Assembly (NCBI GenBank): GCA_902791085.1
Contig: CADAUN010000109.1
Span: 1-5,004, forward strand
Direction: 5' to 3'
Source of the DNA: an uncultured Erysipelotrichaceae bacterium
Lineage (GTDB): Bacteria > Bacillota_I > Bacilli_A > RFN20 > CAG-826
Length of the DNA: 5,004 nucleotides
The notes under the pieces are model-generated. The model did no database searches and had not been told where the DNA came from. It worked only from the letters and a program-made list of their open reading frames with translations. Below are positions 1-5,004 of the stretch, in pieces; the stretch's first letter is position 1, and each line of letters opens with the position of its first letter. The translations under genes were made by a program, and so were the position numbers.

Positions 1-8
1 AGTCAAGC

Positions 9-47
9 AAAATAGAAAAAGAGCTTGGCACGGTGCAAGCTCTTTTT
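9..47 (-). terminator. Intrinsic terminator of the pfkA-pyk operon, possibly bidirectional
   Basis: A perfect 12-bp inverted repeat has arms at 16-27 (aaaaagagcttg) and 36-47 (caagctcttttt) around an 8-base loop. Read on the minus strand, the stem begins 9 bases after the pyk stop codon and ends in TTTTT, followed by a further T-rich stretch (CTATTTT), which is the classic form of a rho-independent terminator. On the plus strand the same hairpin also ends in five Ts, so it may serve a rightward gene that ends left of the window. That second use is inferred, because no such gene is visible. Confidence 0.9.
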
Positions 48-56
48 GGAAAATCC

Positions 57-1517
57 TTAACGATCGCCGAAATCTGAGATTTCTGGAACGTTCACGATGC
101 GCATGAAATTGGTTTTTCCTGCGCCTGTAGGAGTGCCACCAGCAATGATGATGGGGCTCCCCGGTTTGACATTTAAGTCACGAGCAATTTTTAAAGCGAT
201 GGCTTCCATTTCTTCGATGAAAACAGGCATTTGAGTCTTGATTAAATGAGCATAAACACCCCATAACCAGCCACTTTCAAGCGCGACTTTACGGTCATTC
301 GTAATGGAGATAATCGGGCAACAAGGACGCGCTTTCGAGATGCGTTTCGAGGAACGGCCGGTCTGCGTGAAATTAAAGATCAATTCAGCGTGGATCAACA
401 ACGCCGTGTTCGCGATGGAGTTGGCAATGGCGTCATTATTCGTATGATCGGAAACGTCATACGCTTCTTTGGACATTTGCTCATAGGGAAGTTCGCTTTC
501 CATCGCTTGGGCGATTTTGGCTTGCATTTCGACCGACTCAACGGGGTAAAGACCAGAGGCAGATTCGCCAGAAAGCATGACGCAGTCGCTCGATTCATCG
601 ACTGCTGTGGCCACGTCGCTTACTTCGGCTCTAGTGGGTCTAGGATGAGTGGTCATAGAATCTAACATTTGGGTGGCCGTGATGACGGGTTTGCCATACC
701 GACGGCAAAGGTGAATGATCCGGCGTTGTACGAGGGGAACTTGCTCTGGCGGAATCTCGTCTCCCAAATCGCCACGGGCGACCATCACGCCGTCGGCAGC
801 GCTGATGATGCCTTCGATTTTACGGACGCCTTCCGGATTCTCGATCTTCGCAAAGACGGGAATATTCGGCTTTCCGTATTTGGCTAAGACGGCCTTCAAG
901 TCGCGGATGTCTTCCGGACGGCGGACAAAGGAAGCAAAAATGGCATCCATGTCATGTTCGCAACCAAAAGCCAAATCTTTTTCGTCTTGTTCCGAAATGA
1001 AAGGCATGGAAAGTTCGTCTTCAGGGATATTCATGCCTTTTTGGTCTTTGATGTAGTGGTCATTTTGGGCTTGGACCACCAATTCCCGTTTCGCTTCGTC
1101 TTTGTCGATGACTTTTAATAACAAATTGCCGTCGTCGACTAAGATGGTGTGGCCGATGGCCACGTCGTCATAAATTCCGCGATAGCTGCAAGTAAAGCGT
1201 TCGGCAGTGCCTAATACGGATTCCGCAGTGATACGAAGAATTTGGCCTTTTTTAACAATGACCTTTCCTCCTTCCATCATTCCGGTGCGGATTTCTGGTC
1301 CTTTGGTATCTAACGCAACAGGAATATAAATCCCGTATTTTGTTTCAAACGAACGAGCAATTTCGACTTTCTTTAATTGCTCTTCATGCGTGCCATGCGA
1401 GAAATTAACCCGGATGACATTCATCCCCGCTTGGTAAAGGCGATACATCATCTCTTCGCTGTCGGAAGCAGGTCCAATCGTGCAAACAATTTTTGTCTTT
1501 TTTAAAATCGGCATCAT
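57..1517 (-). CDS. pyk: Pyruvate kinase
   Basis: This cytosolic enzyme of lower glycolysis transfers phosphate from phosphoenolpyruvate to ADP, giving pyruvate and ATP. It has 486 residues, the usual length for a bacterial enzyme without the extra C-terminal PEP-utiliser domain found in Bacillus. Visible motifs are NVIRVNFSH (33-41; Arg36 and the K+ ligands Asn38 and Ser40), ALDTKGPEIRTG (68-79; Asp70, Thr71), the small B domain at about 73-160, FAKIENPEG (222-230; catalytic Lys224, metal ligand Glu226), ARGDLG (247-252; metal ligand Asp250), TATQM (280-284; Thr282) and PRPTRAE (292-298). The C-terminal domain (about 350-486) carries TQTGRSSKR (384-392) where effector sugar phosphates bind in relatives. 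Residue 253 is Asp where Val or Ile is usual. Two ATGs are adjacent (1517 and 1514). The site GAGGGGG (1530-1524) lies 6 bases before the first and 9 before the second, so either could be the start. It is the second gene of the pfkA operon. Confidence 0.97.
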   Translation of the reverse strand: MMPILKKTKIVCTIGPASDSEEMMYRLYQAGMNVIRVNFSHGTHEEQLKKVEIARSFETKYGIYIPVALDTKGPEIRTGMMEGGKVIVKKGQILRITAESVLGTAERFTCSYRGIYDDVAIGHTILVDDGNLLLKVIDKDEAKRELVVQAQNDHYIKDQKGMNIPEDELSMPFISEQDEKDLAFGCEHDMDAIFASFVRRPEDIRDLKAVLAKYGKPNIPVFAKIENPEGVRKIEGIISAADGVMVARGDLGDEIPPEQVPLVQRRIIHLCRRYGKPVITATQMLDSMTTHPRPTRAEVSDVATAVDESSDCVMLSGESASGLYPVESVEMQAKIAQAMESELPYEQMSKEAYDVSDHTNNDAIANSIANTALLIHAELIFNFTQTGRSSKRISKARPCCPIISITNDRKVALESGWLWGVYAHLIKTQMPVFIEEMEAIALKIARDLNVKPGSPIIIAGGTPTGAGKTNFMRIVNVPEISDFGDR

Positions 1518-1523
1518 AGAAAT

Positions 1524-1530
1524 CCCCCTC
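1524..1530 (-). promoter_or_regulatory. Ribosome binding site of pyk
   Basis: On the minus strand GAGGGGG lies in the 19-bp gap between the pfkA stop and the pyk start. It is a near-match to AGGAGG, with spacing of 6 bases to the first of two consecutive ATG codons. No promoter fits in the gap, so pyk is probably translated from the pfkA transcript. Confidence 0.75.
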
Positions 1531-1536
1531 TATCGA

Positions 1537-2502
1537 TTAATTATTGATTTGATGGACAACGTTACGCATCGTTTCGTCAAAGCGTTTCTTCATCGCTAAG
1601 GCCTCTTGAATTGGGGTGGCGACTAAAGTTGTGCCCCGAATCCCAACTGCTTCGCCGCCTTTTCCTTGCATCAGCAAATCAACGGCAAAAGCACCCATGC
1701 GACCGCCTAAAATACGATCATTCGCGCTAGGTGCGCCACCGCGTTGGATGTAGCCAAGAACGGTTGCGCGTGTCGTAAAGCCCGTCTCGGCCTCCACACG
1801 TTTGGCAAATTCGTGAATATCAGGATATAGCTATTCAGAAACAACCCTAATCGCACGACGATCCGCATCGTTGGCCTTTAATTTCTTTAAATAGGCAAAA
1901 ATCTCTTCATCCGCTGGACGAAGTTCCGGCGTGACGATGATTTCTGCGCCAGAGGCGATGCCAGCATATAAGGCCAAATCGCCACAATGGTTGCCCATAA
2001 CTTCGACAATAGAGCAACGGGAATGCGATTCGGTGGTGTCGCGGATTTTATCCACCGCGTCGATGATGGTATTTAAAGCCGTATCGAAACCGATGGTGAA
2101 ATCAGTGGACGAAACATCGTTATCAATCGTTCCGGGAAGCGCGATGCAATTGATGCCTAGTTTCGTCAAATCGTAGGCACCGCGATAAGTGCCATCTCCT
2201 CCGATGACCACCAACGCTTCAATCCCTTCCTTTTGCAAATTCGTAACAGCTTGCTTTTGCACGTCGAGTTCCTTGAATTCAGGCAATCTTGCCGTCCTTA
2301 AAATCGTCCCGCCACGGGAAACGATGTCCGAAACGGAATGACGGTTCATGGCCTCAAAATCTTTTTCGATCAAGCCGCGATAACCGTTATAGATTCCGTA
2401 GACTTCAAGCCCATACGAGAGACCAGCGCGCACCACGGCGCGGATCGCTGCGTTCATTCCCGGCGCATCGCCGCCAGAAGTTAAGATACCAATTCGTTTC
2501 AT
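1537..2502 (-). pseudogene. pfkA: 6-phosphofructokinase interrupted by an in-frame TAG
   Basis: The gene encodes ATP-dependent phosphofructokinase, which turns fructose 6-phosphate into fructose 1,6-bisphosphate. The first 223 codons (2502-1834) are followed by TAG (1833-1831), and the same frame then continues with typical PfkA sequence to a TAA at 1539-1537. Read through, the product would have 321 residues, the family's normal length of about 320. Visible motifs are [10 protein letters not shown] (8-17), TAR (Arg72), GGDGT (101-105), PGTIDND (123-129; catalytic Asp127), HSR (Arg162), EVMG (167-170) and Glu223. Beyond the stop come TRATVLG (244-250), QRGG (253-256) and DR. Arg21, Arg25 and Arg54, which bind the effector in E. 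coli, are present. Position 251 is Tyr instead of the usual active-site His. The truncated product lacks the Arg245/Arg254 part of the sugar-phosphate site and should be inactive. The last 86 codons (GTG at 1797) have no ribosome binding site of their own. The ATG start is preceded by AAGGA at 6 bases. Identity is certain. It may be a real pseudogene, a sequencing error or a recoded gene. Confidence 0.88.
1831..1833 (-). other. In-frame amber codon inside pfkA
   Basis: The codons around it read GTT TCT GAA TAG CTA TAT CCT, giving V-S-E-stop-L-Y-P. The frame is unchanged on both sides, so one base substitution explains it, for example AAG (Lys), CAG (Gln) or GAG (Glu) to TAG. The residue just before it aligns with the substrate-binding Glu222 of E. 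coli PfkA. The three other genes here end in TAA or TGA and contain no internal TAG. Confidence 0.95.
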
Positions 2503-2508
2503 ACGAGT

Positions 2509-2513
2509 TCCTT
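2509..2513 (-). promoter_or_regulatory. Ribosome binding site of pfkA
   Basis: AAGGA on the minus strand is separated from the ATG at 2502 by six bases. This supports that ATG as the start, as does the family-typical N-terminus [15 protein letters not shown]. Confidence 0.8.
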
Positions 2514-2535
2514 GGGTGAATATATAACCCGTTAA

Positions 2536-2541
2536 ATTATA
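2536..2541 (-). promoter_or_regulatory. Promoter -10 box of pfkA-pyk
   Basis: A perfect TATAAT is read on the minus strand 33 bases before the pfkA ATG, which predicts a leader of about 26 bases containing the ribosome binding site. No good -35 box lies 16-18 bases upstream (the sequence there is ATCTTC or similar), and there is no TG extension. The promoter may therefore be weak without an activator, or controlled through the adjoining inverted repeat. Confidence 0.65.
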
Positions 2542-2543
2542 AA

Positions 2544-2562
2544 CTTCTTGAACATCAAGAAG
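2544..2562. promoter_or_regulatory. Perfect inverted repeat, candidate operator of pfkA-pyk
   Basis: CTTCTTGA (2544-2551), ACA, TCAAGAAG (2555-2562) is a perfect 8-bp inverted repeat with a 3-base centre. It lies 2 bp upstream of the pfkA -10 box and fills the -10/-35 spacer, where a bound regulator would block RNA polymerase. It does not match the consensus sites of CcpA, Rex, HrcA, CtsR, LexA or Fur/PerR as I know them, so no regulator is assigned. A terminator is unlikely, because neither side has an uninterrupted T-run directly after the stem. Confidence 0.55.
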
Positions 2563-2650
2563 ATAGAAAAAATCTTTTTGATTTGACGAATTTTGGCACG
2601 AACTTTCTTCTTTGGAGCAAAAGTCACTCCGTGCGCGTCCCTCTTTTACA

Positions 2651-2659
2651 TGCTACAAT
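2651..2659 (+). promoter_or_regulatory. Extended -10 promoter of dnaB-dnaI
   Basis: TGCTACAAT is a TGn-extended -10 box with one mismatch to TATAAT. There is no recognisable -35 box about 17 bases upstream (2631-2636 reads gtgcgc), which extended -10 promoters tolerate. Transcription would start around 2666-2669, at or within 3 bases of the dnaB ATG. Confidence 0.6.
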
Positions 2660-2668
2660 GCATAAGAT

Positions 2669-3937
2669 ATGAATCTTCCGCAAAGCAATGATCGTTATGA
2701 AGTTTGTTTCGAAGGCATCCCTTCTTTTCCGCAAGAAGGGTGGCTATTAGATTATTATGCCCCGATTTTAGGGCTAAAGACCGTTGCAATTTATTTGGCC
2801 TTAAGGAATGAGCCGCGCGGCGTTTGGGGAACGCTTGGATCATTCTTCTTGCGTTATCAAGTGACAGAGGGCGAATTTGCCTCTGCCTTGTCGGGACTAG
2901 AAGCCATTGGCTTAATCAGGACTTGGCAGAAACAAAATGCGGATGTTAACGATTATGTTTATGCCATTTATTGTCCTAGAAATCCGAAGAGTTTCTTTGG
3001 GTCAGAACTTTTATGCGGGACGTTACGCCGCTACGTGGCTCCGCAGCAATTTGACGCTTTGCTTCAAAAATATCAATTGGACCCTTTGCCACAAGAAGGA
3101 TTTACCGATGTTTCAACCAAATTCTTTGAACATTTTCAAGACGGCGATGCGACGCATTATGTCGCCGTTAAAAATCTGATGGGTGAAAGTGCGCTTACCT
3201 TGCGTGTCCTTTTCGATTACGACCGATTCTTTACCGCTTTAAAGCAAGAAGAACCGTTGATTCAGGAAAAAATGTTTAGCCGAGAAGAAAAGGATTTTAT
3301 TCGTGATTTGGCTGCTCTTTATGCCTATGACGAAGAAAATATGGCCTCTTTGGTGGTTCGCGTTTTGGAGACGGATAAACCTTTTGGCGCCAGATTGAAC
3401 AAAGATCGGCTCCGTTCTCTTTGCGCACTCTATGAGGAACGACCTTATTTCCATCGCGAAAAAGAAAAACGCGAAACGAGCCATTTGTCAGGCAGAAGTG
3501 CCATCGCGGAAGTTGTCCGCGCCATGGAAGAAAAATCCTGTTCGGAATTTCTTTCCGATTTGCAAGGCGGTGGCAAACCCGCCCCAAAAGAAGTACAAAT
3601 CGCCAATTCTTTAACGCAAGACATGGGGCTAACTTCTGGACAAGCCAATGCGGTGATTTTCTATCTCTTAAAAGTCCGCGAACGCCCGACTTTGACTCCG
3701 ACAATGGCAACGAATTTGGCGGCTGCCGTTCTCCGGAATGACGCCAAAACGGCATTGGACGCTTTTGATTATTTGATACAAACCTCTCCAGAAAATGCGA
3801 AGAAAGAACAGACGAAGAGTCGTGCTAAGCCGTCTGTCGTTCCTCCTTCGCAACCAGCCCTTCCCCCTAAGAAAACTGTTGAAACGGAGGAAGAAGAAGG
3901 TGATGAAGATTACGCCGCTTTCTTAGAGAAATTATGA
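2669..3937 (+). CDS. dnaB: Replication initiation protein DnaB (DnaD/DnaB family, helicase co-loader)
   Basis: This is the Bacillus-type DnaB, not the helicase that carries this name in E. coli. In relatives it works with DnaA, DnaD and DnaI to remodel DNA and load the replicative helicase at oriC and during restart. The product has 422 residues (B. subtilis about 470). The N-terminal winged-helix region (about 10-105) includes LLDYYAPILGLKTVAIYLAL. The C-terminal DnaB/DnaD domain (about 290-370) includes SEFLSDLQGGGKP and NAVIFYLL. It is followed by a low-complexity Lys/Pro linker (about 371-402), an acidic stretch (EEEEGDED, 407-414) and the tail YAAFLEKL. The usual YxxxIxxxW motif seems to be replaced by Met346, Leu350 and Val354. 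An in-frame TAA at 2663-2665 excludes a longer start. The ATG at 2669 has no ribosome binding site. It is the first gene of an operon with dnaI, and that neighbour strongly supports the call; sequence similarity alone is moderate. Confidence 0.88.
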   Translation: MNLPQSNDRYEVCFEGIPSFPQEGWLLDYYAPILGLKTVAIYLALRNEPRGVWGTLGSFFLRYQVTEGEFASALSGLEAIGLIRTWQKQNADVNDYVYAIYCPRNPKSFFGSELLCGTLRRYVAPQQFDALLQKYQLDPLPQEGFTDVSTKFFEHFQDGDATHYVAVKNLMGESALTLRVLFDYDRFFTALKQEEPLIQEKMFSREEKDFIRDLAALYAYDEENMASLVVRVLETDKPFGARLNKDRLRSLCALYEERPYFHREKEKRETSHLSGRSAIAEVVRAMEEKSCSEFLSDLQGGGKPAPKEVQIANSLTQDMGLTSGQANAVIFYLLKVRERPTLTPTMATNLAAAVLRNDAKTALDAFDYLIQTSPENAKKEQTKSRAKPSVVPPSQPALPPKKTVETEEEEGDEDYAAFLEKL

Positions 3938-3941
3938 GGAG
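3937..3941 (+). promoter_or_regulatory. Ribosome binding site of dnaI, overlapping the dnaB stop
   Basis: AGGAG begins on the last base of the dnaB TGA and lies 9 bases before the dnaI ATG at 3951. The overlap suggests that the two genes are translated together from one mRNA. It contrasts with dnaB, which lacks such a site. Confidence 0.8.
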
Positions 3942-3950
3942 AAACAAACG

Positions 3951-4895
3951 ATGGATGAATTTCATAAAGCGGTGGTAGAAGAACCGTTAGATGCAGGCGC
4001 AGCGCGCGCCAAAGAATCTCTTTTGGCTTCGATACAAAACGATCGGCACATCCAAGAAGAATTAAAACGACTCGGGATTGGGGCAGAAGAGATCCCTTTC
4101 TATTTGTCCACGTTGGCGGAATATCAAGAAAATTATGGCGCCTGTGCGAATTGCCACGGATTAGAAGAATGCAAATCCGCTTCGCGTTCCTATCAAATGG
4201 TTTTGGAAATTAGCGATGCCGGAAAACTCTCTTATCATTACGAAGAATGCCCTTTTGCCAAAGAAAAACGCCGTTTGATGGAGAATTACCGCTGGCATGA
4301 TTTTTCGACGGAATGGTTTTCTTTAACGGCCAAAAGCATGCGCGATTTAAAAAGTCGAAAAATCCGGCGCTTAATTATGTCGGCATTGCAAAACCATATG
4401 GGCAAGAATTGGGTTTATCTTTATGGCGAAGAAGAAAGTGGAAAAAGCCATGCCCTCGTCGCCCTTTGCAATGATTTCGCCCGTGCTGGGAAAACGATTT
4501 CTTTTTTGAATTGCAACCAAGAATTTGACGTCTTGAAGGGGCTTGCCATCAATAATCGCGACCAATTCGAAAGAACGTTAGAAGAAATCCTTTCTTCTGA
4601 TTTCTTAATCCTTGACGGATTTGGCGATGAATTTAAGTCTGATTATGTGCGGGATCAAATCGTAATGCCTTTGTTAAGCGAACGGGCAAAAAGAGGCACT
4701 CCGGTTTTCTTTTCTTCCAATTATTCCTTAGAAGAAATCGAGGTTTTATATCAAACTTCGAAAGCGTCTAATGTCATTGCCAAACGCTTGGTGAAAATCA
4801 TTCGTAACAAATTAGCGACGCAAGAAGGATTAAATCCTGCTGGCGAATTCCAGGTGGAAAAAGGACTTGAGAATTTGATTCAGAGAAAAGGATAA
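3951..4895 (+). CDS. dnaI: Primosomal protein DnaI (helicase loader, AAA+ ATPase)
   Basis: DnaI is a cytosolic loader that delivers the replicative hexameric helicase to DNA with DnaB and DnaD. The product has 314 residues, close to the 311 of B. subtilis DnaI. The N-terminal domain (about 1-110) keeps the zinc-binding pattern: Cys65-x2-Cys68-x5-Cys74 and Cys100 in YEECPF. The AAA+ domain (about 150-290) has Walker A GEEESGKS (159-166; Lys165, Ser166), Walker B FLILDGFGDE (218-227; Asp222), the sensor-1 segment FFSSNYS (253-259; Asn257) and a sensor-2-like Arg279. DYVRDQIV (231-238) aligns with a conserved DnaI stretch. Two departures are visible. Walker A has Glu162 where GxxGxGK proteins have Gly, and Walker B has Gly223 where the second acidic residue (DD or DE) is expected. 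A tail of about 25 residues follows sensor 2. It is the second and last gene of the dnaB operon. Confidence 0.95.
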   Translation: MDEFHKAVVEEPLDAGAARAKESLLASIQNDRHIQEELKRLGIGAEEIPFYLSTLAEYQENYGACANCHGLEECKSASRSYQMVLEISDAGKLSYHYEECPFAKEKRRLMENYRWHDFSTEWFSLTAKSMRDLKSRKIRRLIMSALQNHMGKNWVYLYGEEESGKSHALVALCNDFARAGKTISFLNCNQEFDVLKGLAINNRDQFERTLEEILSSDFLILDGFGDEFKSDYVRDQIVMPLLSERAKRGTPVFFSSNYSLEEIEVLYQTSKASNVIAKRLVKIIRNKLATQEGLNPAGEFQVEKGLENLIQRKG

Positions 4896-4913
4896 GCATC
4901 AAGTTGCTTTTTT
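4894..4913 (+). terminator. Short hairpin with T-run at the end of dnaI
   Basis: AAGCA (4894-4898) and TGCTT (4905-4909) form a 5-bp stem with a 6-base loop, and six Ts run from 4908 to 4913. The stem starts inside the dnaI stop codon. Five pairs, three of them A-T, make this a weak terminator at best, perhaps acting before the stronger hairpin downstream. Confidence 0.4.
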
Positions 4914-4929
4914 AAAGAAGATAAGGAGC

Positions 4930-4963
4930 CGCCGCCATCTAACATGATGCCGGCGACTTTTTT
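4930..4963 (+). terminator. Intrinsic terminator of dnaB-dnaI
   Basis: The arms 4930-4939 (cgccgccatc) and 4946-4955 (gatgccggcg) pair over 10 positions with one C-C mismatch, around a 6-base loop. Two bases later comes a run of six Ts (4958-4963). The GC-rich stem and T-run on the plus strand fit the end of the dnaB-dnaI transcript, 35 bp after the dnaI stop. Confidence 0.7.
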
Positions 4964-5004
4964 AAGGCGCGCCAATGGGAAAGAATGGTTGAGTGCTAAA
5001 GCGC

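Noticed and set aside
390..1056. Open frames of 72-113 codons on the plus strand opposite pyk.
   Set aside because: They mirror the conserved pyk coding sequence, have no homology that I recognise and lack good ribosome binding sites.
1537..1797. Separate gene for the 86-codon C-terminal part of PfkA starting at GTG 1797.
   Set aside because: There is no ribosome binding site before the GTG, and the piece is plainly the continuation of the interrupted pfkA frame.
2048..2056. TTATCCACC, an 8 of 9 match to the DnaA box.
   Set aside because: It lies alone inside pfkA and is explained by the codons for A-V-D-K-I. There is no cluster of boxes.
2658..2672. Four-codon reading frame ATG CAT AAG ATA TGA whose stop overlaps the dnaB ATG.
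   Set aside because: Its ATG lies in the -10 box, so it would not be transcribed from that promoter, and it has no ribosome binding site.
2645..2673. TTTACA at 2645-2650 as a -35 box with TATGAA at 2668-2673 as its -10.
   Set aside because: Transcription would start inside dnaB, and the -10 match is poor.
4944..5004. Open reading frame on the plus strand starting ATGATGCCG and running off the window, with AAGGAG at 4923-4928.
   Set aside because: The AAGGAG is 15 bases from the ATG, too far, and the start lies inside the terminator hairpin. The 20 visible codons resemble no protein I know.
4962..5004. Minus-strand frame open from the window edge to a TAA at 4964-4962, which could be the tail of a converging gene.
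   Set aside because: Only 13 codons are visible, with no recognisable ending, so it cannot be told from chance.
4967..5004. GGTTGAGTGC and GCTAA strings reminiscent of a serine tRNA D-arm and anticodon loop.
   Set aside because: The preceding bases do not give an acceptor stem followed by T8 or a D-stem, and the window ends before the rest could be tested.

Overview
The window reads as chromosomal core sequence from a low-GC Gram-positive bacterium, class Bacilli in the broad sense (Bacilli, Erysipelotrichia or Mollicutes-related). The main reason is the adjacent pair of a DnaB-type (DnaD/DnaB family) replication initiation protein and a DnaI-type helicase loader; this pair is characteristic of that part of the Firmicutes. 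The lower glycolysis pair pfkA-pyk fits as well. TGA is used as a genuine stop (dnaB ends in TGA), so this is not the UGA=Trp Mycoplasma code. No species can be named from the sequence. There are no phage, transposon, CRISPR or defence genes here, and I see no new multi-gene system.

Layout: two divergent two-gene operons are separated by a 166-bp intergenic region (2503-2668). Leftward on the minus strand, pfkA (6-phosphofructokinase, 2502 to 1537) is followed after 19 bp by pyk (pyruvate kinase, 1517 to 57), and then by a strong hairpin terminator (about 9-47) that could also work for traffic from the left. Rightward on the plus strand, dnaB (2669-3937) and dnaI (3951-4895) are 13 bp apart. 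The dnaI ribosome binding site overlaps the dnaB stop codon. One or two hairpin/T-run terminators follow (4894-4963). The last 40 bases hold no gene that I can support.

The genes form two functional units. PfkA commits fructose 6-phosphate to glycolysis, and Pyk carries out the final ATP-yielding step from phosphoenolpyruvate. DnaB and DnaI cooperate with DnaA and DnaD to load the replicative helicase at oriC and at restarted forks.

The most notable points are these. (1) pfkA has a single in-frame TAG at codon 224, while the coding sequence continues in the same frame to its natural end. (2) A perfect 8-3-8 inverted repeat lies 2 bp upstream of the pfkA -10 box and looks like an operator. 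(3) The dnaB start codon lies only 9 bp after an extended -10 box and has no ribosome binding site, suggesting a leaderless mRNA. (4) DnaI and DnaB depart from family motifs (Walker B second acidic residue; YxxxIxxxW), and PfkA has Tyr where the active-site His is usual.
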